Assembly: GCF_000003605.2 (NCBI RefSeq)
Contig: NW_003116447.1
Location: forward strand, 580,487 to 617,328
Direction of reading: 5' to 3'
Length of the DNA stretch: 36,842 nucleotides
Source: Saccoglossus kowalevskii
Lineage: Eukaryota; Hemichordata; Enteropneusta; Harrimaniidae
Shown one piece after another: positions 29,101 to 35,000 of this stretch. The first letter of the stretch is position 1; each line of letters begins with the position of its first letter. Made by a program: the position numbers and the translations under genes. The notes beneath the pieces were generated by a model. The model made no database searches and was not told the origin of the DNA. It saw only the letters and a list, made by a program, of their open reading frames with translations.

Positions 29101-31596
29101 AGGCTAGACCTACAGGTACATTCCTAGTATATAGACAACAACTTGAGAAATAAACCAAGGCACTACTTGTTGGTACTTAACTTCATACGTAATAGAGGAC
29201 ACGTTCGTCATGTTGCCATAGAAATAGTATAATCAGCCATTTTGAAGAATAAGTTCTAATGCCTCTATTGTTAATAAGGATTGGCAACACAGACACAATT
29301 CTCAATGCTTGTTTTCAGTGAGGTCACACCCTCTTTAATCTCCAAGCTACACATTTTTAACAATAGGTACATTTCATTACCTTTAATATAGATAATATTT
29401 GGCAATGTGTGCTCAGTAGTGTAATGATATTACTGTTAACAGTTAAGAATTTTCATGATTTTATGAATTTGTAACATTTATAAAAACAAAATTTTGCAAA
29501 AGTCACTGACATTCTGAGTCAAGGGATCCCAGAGAAATGTTCACTGCTATAAAACCTTTTCCAATGATGAGTAATAAAAGCAGTTTCTTCATATCGTTTA
29601 TTTGTTCCCTGTTCCTTTGATCAACAGTCCCTTGTTTTATGCGCCTTGAAGTTTACGCTCATTAGGGTTGAGATAAGTGTGAAACTATTCTAAAATCTCC
29701 CCACTGCTATAAAATATGATTTTCAGTGACTCACGAAAATTCGTCTCTCGCAAAATTAATTATACTTGCCAGTTTATAATATATCAACAAAATTTATTAC
29801 ATTATAATAATATGAGGTTATTACGAAGATACCTCAAAGTATACACAAAGACAGTACAGCGCAAGTATCAGCCAATGCGCAGCGGAGGTCGATGCAACGT
29901 CGTACTATCTGAGTGCATACTTTTAGGTATCTTCGTAATAACCTTATATCTTTTCCTTTCAAGAATACGTCATGGGACTGCCAAAATCCAGCAAACTTTT
30001 TTGTGTGGAGTCCGATCACCCTGGTGGCAGCCATGTTTGATTTTATTTCCTAAAATGGTAGTATGAAAATATCTTGTAAAATACCGCAAAATTAAGGCAC
30101 GCTGTAACTTATGGCATTACAGTGACAGATGTATAATAACAGTATGTATTTCTCCAGCCTATATTAATTATCCTGGACTGGTGATCCAAAAAATTTACAT
30201 ATGCTACGTGCACTTGATTTTGTACAATGATACAGTGATATGCGATGAAGATTTCAGGATCTTGCAAGTAAAAAACAAAACAAAGTTGAAGATGAAAAAA
30301 TGAATTGCCCAGCATACAGGGCACATAGACTGCATGTATTTAACAAAGCAGAAATTCATATTAATAATTTTGGAACCAGTAGTGCAAGTGATTAATTTAT
30401 TTCCATTATGAGCAACAATCATATGTCACTTCCCATAGCTCAGTTCATTAAGACCAGTCTTAATACCAGACAGTGACTGTGTTTTGAATGAGTTTGGAGC
30501 TTTGCATTTTTGTTGTTGTTTTTTTTTCTTGACTTGTTTTATTATGTATGACCATTTTTATCTTAACCAAGAGATATTAGGAGCTAATAAATACGATTAT
30601 CAATCAAGTATATTTTAACCAATGGCATCACAGAACAGTCAAGGCTTACACTAGGAGTAGGATTTCTAGAAATGCACGTTTGACATGCAAATTTGTGATC
30701 AACTTGCAATTCATACATACTAGTATACCCATCTTTTATAAAACCTTGGTGATTCACACTGATAAAATCTGTGACTCATTCTACACCTGTGTATCTAATG
30801 CATAAGTGAAGTGATTAATTTAAACAATACGAGGCAAAATGCCAAAATATTAAATGAATATTCATGAATGAAATTTGTTGACCAATAAAAAAAAGGTCAA
30901 GTACTTTTACCTTGAGTATCGAAGTATGTAATTGCTAGTTTGACAGTAGACAGATTTACGTAAATTTATGATGGGTTGAGAAGATCATAAATTAATCTGC
31001 CCAATAAATGATATTACAAAACTCTGCACTTTGTAAAACAATACAAATTTGAATTGTACCATAACAAATATACACGCCATACAACCATCCAGCGCGTACG
31101 TCACAATTTTAATAAACAATATTTTATGTATTAAATTGAAACAATCCGACGATCCGAACAAGTGTTGTATATCGAAGATAAAATGCAATATCCACGTGAA
31201 GGACATGTTGCTTGAGGTTCATCAGTCACAAGGACACAATAGATTAGAAACGTACGACCATGACAGCAGATAAACCCGGCATGTTTTGTAGAAGGAAAGC
31301 GGCACAACACATTGTAAGGAACACTCCGCAGAACACGGCGTGAAAACAGCAACAATGCTGTCTATGAACATAATAATAATCGTGAACTTGTTGATAGCGT
31401 TAGAGATTAAAAAGACATGTACTTACCTTTCAAAAACTATTCTGATCAAAAAGATCAAGATAGCGTAAGGGAAGGCTGAGTAAAGATCCTCTGCTTGTGG
31501 ATATCTGGCTTCATCCGAATTTCTCAAATCCGCCCATGTCACATTGATCGGTAGCCAAAAACGCTCATTCCAAAACCAAGAGTTAGCAACTGGCAT
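14036..31596 (-). CDS. Ceramide synthase, CerS5/6-like (LAG1/LASS family), 8 coding exons
   Basis: Coding exons on the - strand, in order: 31596-31427, 23151-22915, 21801-21693, 19049-18957, 17937-17809, 15841-15735, 15178-15022 and 14164-14036. All introns are GT-AG and all phases join, giving 376 residues; vertebrate CerS are about 380-390. Seen in the product: an N-glycosylation sequon NVT at residues 18-20, where CerS5/6 have theirs; a truncated homeobox-like domain at about 76-128 containing WFRHRRNQE; and a TLC domain from about 130. The Lag1 motif is intact, with the His pair at 211-212 and HDVSD at 238-242. A GPWPSWW loop precedes the last membrane helix and the C-terminal tail is Ser/Glu/Asp-rich. 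Known role: ER-membrane N-acylation of sphinganine or sphingosine with acyl-CoA to make (dihydro)ceramide. The [19 protein letters not shown] and [12 protein letters not shown] segments look most like CerS5/6, which prefer C16 acyl-CoA, but specificity is inferred. It is divergently arranged with RPL27. Confidence 0.96.
14165..15021 (-). other. Ceramide synthase intron 7
   Basis: About 0.86 kb of AT-rich intron. Open frames at 14491-14773 and 14811-15005 have no recognisable protein content. No repeat was identified. Confidence 0.85.
15022..15178 (-). CDS. Ceramide synthase exon 7 (last TLC helix)
   Basis: The acceptor is ttttacctccag and the donor is GTAAGA. It encodes 52 residues including the loop and helix around [21 protein letters not shown]. 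The loop before this helix is the one reported to influence acyl-chain choice in mammalian CerS. Predicted + strand frames over the same bases are shadows. Confidence 0.95.
15179..15734 (-). other. Ceramide synthase intron 6 with a MITE-like element
   Basis: Short intron containing the inverted-repeat element at 15314-15522 and nothing else recognisable. Confidence 0.85.
15314..15522. mobile_element. TA-flanked MITE-like element, family C
   Basis: A 209-bp element starts ctgtaaaaggattaattatt and ends ...gacattttacaag, with TA on each side. Internal inverted segments (cactgggtttttattttt against gtgaattaaaaacccactg) support a foldback structure. Its ends resemble families A and B (ctgtaaa), but the interior differs. 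The terminal match is imperfect, so the boundaries are less certain. Confidence 0.6.
15735..15841 (-). CDS. Ceramide synthase exon 6
   Basis: The acceptor is cttttttcacag and the donor is GTGAGT. It encodes [20 protein letters not shown] and a membrane helix ending VSRLIVFPL, with two bases of the next codon. The EAAKMxNYAKxQ segment spanning the exon 5/6 junction is typical of CerS5/6. Confidence 0.95.
15842..17808 (-). other. Ceramide synthase intron 5
   Basis: A 2-kb intron containing the small transposon at 16186-16327 and a C homopolymer near 17260-17270. The 17092-17490 - strand open frame (132 codons) spans the homopolymer, overlaps an opposite-strand frame and shows no domain I recognise, so it is treated as chance. 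Confidence 0.8.
16177..16336. mobile_element. 142-bp MITE with perfect 9-bp target-site duplication
   Basis: Perfect 20-bp inverted ends lie at 16186-16205 (tagactggcaaagtcgggac) and 16308-16327 (its exact complement). The flanking sequence ctgattttc is repeated exactly at 16177-16185 and 16328-16336. Inside are two direct copies of a segment like aagtcaacagtggagctaaa. Nine-base duplications are typical of Mutator-like and Merlin elements; the class is not settled. Perfect ends and duplication imply recent insertion. No coding capacity. Confidence 0.93.
17809..17937 (-). CDS. Ceramide synthase exon 5 (Lag1 motif)
   Basis: The acceptor is attcttttcttgtag and the donor is GTAAGA. The 43 residues start [20 protein letters not shown] and continue to [18 protein letters not shown]. 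It carries both histidine motifs needed for ceramide synthase activity in the family (HH and HD..D). Confidence 0.97.
17972..18440. mobile_element. MITE family B, copy 2 (TA-flanked)
   Basis: A 469-bp element with ends ctgtaaaacatgtctttttc and ...gctttttcaacatgttttacag, flanked by TA at 17970-17971 and 18441-18442. Shares with 13357-13686 (reversed) the 'acaatacttgtctg', 'aatctctctt/aagagagatt'-type and 'tagcgaatt' segments. It contains about 140 bp that copy 1 lacks. The 17981-18211 open frame lies within it and is not a gene. Confidence 0.87.
18711..18790 (+). repeat. G-rich simple repeat, G-quadruplex candidate
   Basis: gtattgggtatgggtattggg units grade into eight tandem TGGGG units (18751-18790), giving more than ten G-runs. 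The + strand is the template strand for the ceramide synthase, so the pre-mRNA would be C-rich here. It lies about 170 bp downstream of the exon 4 donor. Confidence 0.92.
18957..19049 (-). CDS. Ceramide synthase exon 4
   Basis: The acceptor is tataatttcacag and the donor is GTAATT. The 31 residues [20 protein letters not shown]... to QFLDVKRK contain the conserved LSFYxSL membrane helix and the D-x-KRKD junction with exon 5. Confidence 0.95.
19078..19113. repeat. 11-bp tandem repeat next to exon 4 acceptor
   Basis: Three full units of atatgataatg plus a partial one. It lies 28-64 bp upstream of the 3' splice site of exon 4 in gene orientation, where a branch point is expected. Confidence 0.9.
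20120..20410 (+). repeat. Possible interspersed repeat
   Basis: Repeats the words 'aatcaggtctg(g/t)gc' at about 20126 and 20263 and ends with 'gtggtttttgagatatcag' plus an acatacatacacacagatagat tail. This kind of ending is frequent in invertebrate interspersed repeats as I recall. The boundaries and class are uncertain. Confidence 0.35.
20833..21008. repeat. 69-71-bp tandem repeat, about 2.5 units
   Basis: Units start at 20833, 20902 and 20973, each with gctaccatac / acaattttac, then ctaccatggca and aaaccaaagtcatacaac blocks. The third unit is truncated and internally deleted. Sequence divergence suggests an old duplication. Confidence 0.85.
21693..21801 (-). CDS. Ceramide synthase exon 3
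   Basis: The acceptor is gtttatttcag and the donor is GTATAG. It completes Ser136 and encodes [20 protein letters not shown] to WIDYPYQ. It matches the family pattern WRFxFYxxxFxYG followed by W....W.xYPYQ. Confidence 0.95.
21802..22914 (-). other. Ceramide synthase intron 2
   Basis: 1.1 kb. Contains MITE A copy 3 (21856-22065), 54 bp from the exon 3 acceptor. The 22150-22450 part is GC-richer, with no identifiable element. Confidence 0.85.
21856..22065. mobile_element. MITE family A, copy 3
   Basis: A 210-bp element starts ctgtggaatactttattttc and ends ...ttattctacag, followed by TA; the left flank is GA, probably a mutated TA. It is closely similar to copy 4 at 23614. Seen on the gene strand its end reads tattccacag, resembling a splice acceptor. 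Confidence 0.88.
22915..23151 (-). CDS. Ceramide synthase exon 2 (homeobox-like domain)
   Basis: The acceptor is attaatttctag and the donor is GTATTT. It completes Arg57 and encodes 78 residues. [20 protein letters not shown] and [20 protein letters not shown] form the C-terminal two thirds of a homeodomain-like fold, as in CerS2-6. It ends LTKFCES, the start of the TLC domain. The shorter overlapping frame at 22934-23134 is a shadow. Confidence 0.97.
23614..23821. mobile_element. MITE family A, copy 4 (TA-flanked)
   Basis: A 208-bp element starts ctgtggaatactttattttc and ends ...aagtattctacag, with TA at both flanks. It is the best-preserved copy; the terminal 23 bases of each end are complementary with a single mismatch (ctgtggaatac against ctgtagaatac). 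Confidence 0.92.
25512..25738. mobile_element. MITE family D, copy 1 (TA-flanked)
   Basis: A 227-bp element starts ccgtatttgctctattagaa and ends ...ttaatagagcaaatatgg. The ends are complementary over about 17 bases with one mismatch. TA lies on each side (25510-25511, 25739-25740). Matching ends occur in RPL27 intron 2 at 33514 and 33818. Confidence 0.85.
26378..26393. repeat. G homopolymer
   Basis: Uninterrupted run of about 16 G within ceramide synthase intron 1; the length may be affected by sequencing error. Confidence 0.8.
27029..27104. repeat. 31-33-bp tandem repeat, about 2.4 units
   Basis: Units of 'tgctgattggttgatctca' + 'ttaaaagaagca' start near 27029, 27062 and 27093. Each contains ATTGG, the complement of a CCAAT box. 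Confidence 0.85.
27554..27600. repeat. Two adjacent perfect hairpins
   Basis: 27554-27575 is a 10-bp perfect stem catagacctt / aaggtctatg with a 2-base loop. Directly after it, cattctta / taagaatg (8-bp stem, 3-base loop) forms a second. No known element is assigned. Confidence 0.8.
29815..29944. mobile_element. 130-bp foldback (palindromic) element
   Basis: Perfect 20-bp inverted ends lie at 29815-29834 (aggttattacgaagatacct) and 29925-29944. Pairing continues inward with few mismatches (caaagtatacac against aaaagtatgcac, then gacagtac against gatagtac), so nearly the whole element can fold on itself. It is CpG-richer than the surrounding intron. The flanks also look roughly inverted (atatg/tatat), and no clear target duplication was found. 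The overlapping frames at 29716-30066 and 29834-30034 are not genes. Confidence 0.85.
31427..31596 (-). CDS. Ceramide synthase exon 1 (start codon)
   Basis: Encodes [20 protein letters not shown]... to RIVFE plus two bases; the donor is GTAAGT. The ATG at 31594-31596 is chosen because the family begins a few residues before [11 protein letters not shown] longer reading to 31611 would need a GTG start. It includes the luminal N-terminus with the NVT sequon at 18-20 and the first membrane helix (about 42-55). Confidence 0.95.
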
Positions 31597-31731
31597 GGCA
31601 ACAGTCAACACTAGATTATTTAGTTTATAGTAATATCGTTTCTAGGCCCCGAATAAGAAAATATTGCACGAAACACACTGCCAAAAATCGAGATTCAAAG
31701 CATGGAAAAGGGAAAGTCGGGCGATGTCTTG

Positions 31732-31743
31732 CCGGATCCGGAA
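31732..31743 (+). promoter_or_regulatory. Paired ETS-like sites
   Basis: ccggatccggaa contains two ETS core-like GGA(A/T) sites in direct succession, the second reading CCGGAAATG. Such sites are frequent in TATA-less housekeeping promoters. Position about 140 bp upstream of the ceramide synthase ATG. Function is inferred. Confidence 0.5.
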
Positions 31744-31989
31744 ATGAGCAGCCACCCTGAGTAGATTGTACCATTCTGTGAGAGGGAAAGTTTTTTGTAT
31801 TTTTTTAACGCGAAAGTTGAAGCCCTGCTATACATATTTAACGACAGTGTGTTTATTTTCCGCTAAAAGGTTCGCTTGTCACTTAAAAATAAAATTTTAT
31901 TATATTATTTGCTTTTCAACATGCCAATTGGGAACACTTTGTAAAACAACAAAGAACGTGTCCCCTGAATAATAGTGTACAGACTCATT

Positions 31990-31999
31990 TCTCGCGAGA
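31990..31999. promoter_or_regulatory. TCTCGCGAGA palindrome (BANP-type promoter element)
   Basis: Exact 10-bp palindrome ending 21 bp before the proposed RPL27 start. In vertebrates this motif is bound by BANP in CpG-type, often bidirectional, housekeeping promoters. The motif is seen; binding in this organism is inferred. Confidence 0.8.
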
Positions 32000-32020
32000 T
32001 ATCAGCGTACTGATTCGTGA

Positions 32021-32033
32021 CTTCCTTCTTTTC
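32021..32033 (+). promoter_or_regulatory. RPL27: RPL27 transcription start with 5'TOP tract
   Basis: A C followed by an unbroken pyrimidine run (cttccttcttttc) is the 5' terminal oligopyrimidine signature of ribosomal protein mRNAs, which puts their translation under mTORC1/LARP1 control. The exact start is inferred from this pattern. Confidence 0.8.
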
Positions 32034-32060
32034 AACTGCACGGCCGCCATAGTGTCGAAG
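32021..32060 (+). other. RPL27: RPL27 non-coding exon 1
   Basis: Begins with the TOP tract and ends ...gtcgaag before the donor GTAATA at 32061. It contains gccgccat at 32043-32050, the complement of an ATGGCGGC YY1-type site, which is common just downstream of ribosomal protein start sites. Inferred from pattern; there is no transcript evidence. Confidence 0.75.
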
Positions 32061-35000
32061 GTAATACTGAATGTTGGTAAATGAATCGCCCATCATCGGC
32101 CACATTTTCTTCCCAAACAACCCAGAAAGTTACAAAAAACACTTCTTGGTTATCTTATCTAGGTATTCTTGAATTAATCTGTGAACTAAATGGCATTTTA
32201 AGCCACATAATCATTCATTTGGTCAGGTCATGATACTCTAGTTGTGTACCAAGTACAGTGTACCAGGTTCGCAGAAATGATTGAATGACATCTTATTTTA
32301 TTCTGATCAGGTCTGTTGAGCACTGGTGTCAGCCCCAGCTATTTAACTAACCCAAAACTTTTCAAATTTGGGTTTTCTGGACGCGTGATTTAGATTAATA
32401 ATTATTGGATTATCTCTAGTCTTTAGTCGCTGATTCCATGCCTTCATTGAATAAGTAACCATATTCCGACGCTGTGCTGACCATATCGTGACATTGGTTT
32501 GTTATTGGTAAACCAACAAGACAGACTGCGCCAAAAAATCATAGCGTTTTGGGTTAAATACCCTTCTTCAGTGCTAACAAAAATTGAACATTGTATTAGA
32601 ACAACACAGGAACTCAAAGCACTGAAGTTATTGATCTTATTCCAAATGGTGTCTGCCTTGAATTCTTAACAAACAAGAATATTGGGATTTGCTAGGCCTG
32701 TGTGCACATCTATTCCCATATACTACCTGGTTTGCAGGGGGTAGGGTAGCATTTGGAACAACGGACATGTACATAGGGCTATAGGATTTGTTACCTACTA
32801 TACCTTTAGATTGAATACACCATTAATACTAGGAAGGTTATCATGGGAGAAGTAGATTTTTGCTGTACAATTATGTTGATCCAAGCCCAAACTATCCAGT
32901 TCTAGGCTGTATGGAATCTTAATGTCAATACAAAGTTGTGATGGTATAGATACAATAATACCACACACACCTGGGATTGTTGCTTCTGTCTGGATATGTG
33001 TGGTCACTGACAGGGCTTGAACTTGTGATTTGGGAACATAAATTTTTAGATCAAAATTTCTGAAAAAGTGTTTGAGAGGCGTATTTGGCTACATTGGTCA
33101 CCTAGGCCTTTGTGAATTCTTGCGGAGCTTGAACAAATTAGGTGAAAACATGGGTGCATAGATTAACTTGATTTATCTGTGTATTCATGACAATCCAGTC
33201 TGATTGATGAAACTGATCTAACACCATCTAAACTGTTTCATCTCTTACAGCAGTACAAATATGGGGAAATTTATGAAACCTGGTAAGGTGGTACTTGTCC
33301 TTGGTGGACGATTTGCTGGCCGCAAAGCAGTTATCATAAAGGTAATTTTGTTGTTACACAGTGCAAGTCAACAAGGACCTGCCCAGTATTTTAAAATGCT
33401 ATTTATTTTAAACTGGATCATTGAATTATGATCATAAACAAACTTGTGTAATATGTAAAAAGCACAATGCTTTTCTGCACACATACGGAGTAGGTTTCAT
33501 ATAATTTTGTGTACTGTATTTACTCTAGTATATTAGAAGCACTTCTGTTACAAGCAGACATCAACAACTGCATATGTTGGATCATTAAATTATGATCATA
33601 AACAAACTTGTGTAATATGTAAAAAGCACAATGCTTTTCTGCACACATACAGAGTAGGTTTCATATAATTTTGTGTACTGTATTTACTCTAGTATATTAG
33701 AAGCACTTCTCTGTTACAAGCAGACATCAACAACTGCATATGTTGGATCATTAAAATGACCATATGCTCACCTCTGTTATTTACCTATGTGTATGTGCTA
33801 CTAATAGAGCAAATATGGTACACATTCTTATACTTAGATTTTTAACGTTACTGATGTAGTCGTTGATAACTATTAGGAGGACATTGAGGCTATGCAACTG
33901 GTTAAATATGCATCAAAGTCAATTTGAAATAGCTTGAATTGCTCGACAAATCTGGAAATGAGCAGCAATCTTGAGTCTGAGAGGGAGAGTGCTGTGCATT
34001 TCAAGAAAGCAATCAAGTCTGAAAGCATTGGTTTAGTGTTTGCCTTGGGTTATTTTTCTAGTGTTGCTGCATAAGCAGATTGTATAGCATGCGTTTTCTT
34101 TGGTCCTTCATTAGAGCATTAACTCATTTTGTTTGCTCTTGTTAAAAACACCGCAAGTCCAATTGCTTCGATATTGCATATATAGGTACTACATGTGGAC
34201 TTCTCTCAGATTTGATCTTTCTGTGATATCTTCAATTCTCTAATTTTTGGTAAAAAGTGATATTTTATACTTCTTGTTGAAAACAGCAAGTCAGATTGCT
34301 TTGATACTACACATATAAGTACCTTAGGTAGACCTCTTAGATTTGTTCATTTTCTAATGATATCTTCAGTTCTTTATTTGAAATGTGCATTGCTAACAGC
34401 AAAGCTATCTTAGTCGAGAGGCTGCTTGTTACATGTAGGATAACTTTGATGAATCAACAAATGAAATTCATCTTAACCAAAATGACATTATATACAAACA
34501 CCTAATTATCTGGTTGATCGAGAAAACTTAGCTGGCTATATTTAAAAAAAAAAATCATTTGACATTGGAAAGTGGGTAACCATTTTGATTATAATTTATC
34601 GAATGCCCCTCCCCTAATGCACATGCTTTATCTCATGTTTATACAAATAAAATGAAGTGACAAGGTAATTTTGTTTTTATTTATAGAATTATGATGATGG
34701 TACATCAGACAAACCATATGGCCATGCTCTCGTAGCTGGTATTGACAGGTATCCACGAAAAGTTACTAGAGATATGGGAAAGAAAAAACTAACACAGCGT
34801 TCCAAAATTAAGAGCTTTGTCAGAGTATATAATTACAATCATCTTATGCCTACACGGTAAGTCTCCTCGTGGTCAGTGCCATGTTGCAAATGAATTCAAA
34901 AATAATAATCGTTTTTCTCCCTAGAAATTAAAACCACTGTGGCAGTGAAAATTTGCATAACTCCTCGAAACAAATATTGCAATGTTTAACTTACTCAATT

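Larger units (their letters stand above)
23152..31426 (-). other. Ceramide synthase intron 1 (8.3 kb)
   Basis: Contains MITE A copy 4 (23614), a MITE of family D (25512), a G homopolymer near 26378-26393, a 33-bp tandem repeat (27029), two adjacent hairpins (27554) and a foldback element (29815). No nested gene is recognisable; the many short open frames between 23373 and 31355 have no known domain. Confidence 0.8.
31597..32020. promoter_or_regulatory. Head-to-head promoter region, ceramide synthase / RPL27
   Basis: Only 424 bp separate the ceramide synthase ATG (leftward) from the RPL27 start site (rightward), so the promoters must be shared or overlapping. Seen here: adjoining ETS-like CCGGAT/CCGGAA sites at 31732-31743 and a TCTCGCGAGA palindrome at 31990-31999. 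No TATA box was recognised at the expected distance from the RPL27 start. The 5' UTR of the ceramide synthase is not defined. Confidence 0.8.
33342..34686 (+). other. RPL27 intron 2 with duplications and repeats
   Basis: Holds a 164/166-bp tandem duplication (33415-33744), family D element ends (33514-33818), a short segment resembling the upstream promoter region (33954-33990) and a dispersed repeat (34150-34430). Confidence 0.85.

Noticed and set aside
29716-30066. 116-codon + strand open frame
   Set aside because: Much of it is translation of the 130-bp foldback element; both strands are open there because of the palindrome.
31049-31355. Overlapping open frames just downstream of ceramide synthase exon 1, in a CpG-containing patch
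   Set aside because: No recognisable domain and no splice pattern linking them to either gene; probably intron sequence near the promoter.
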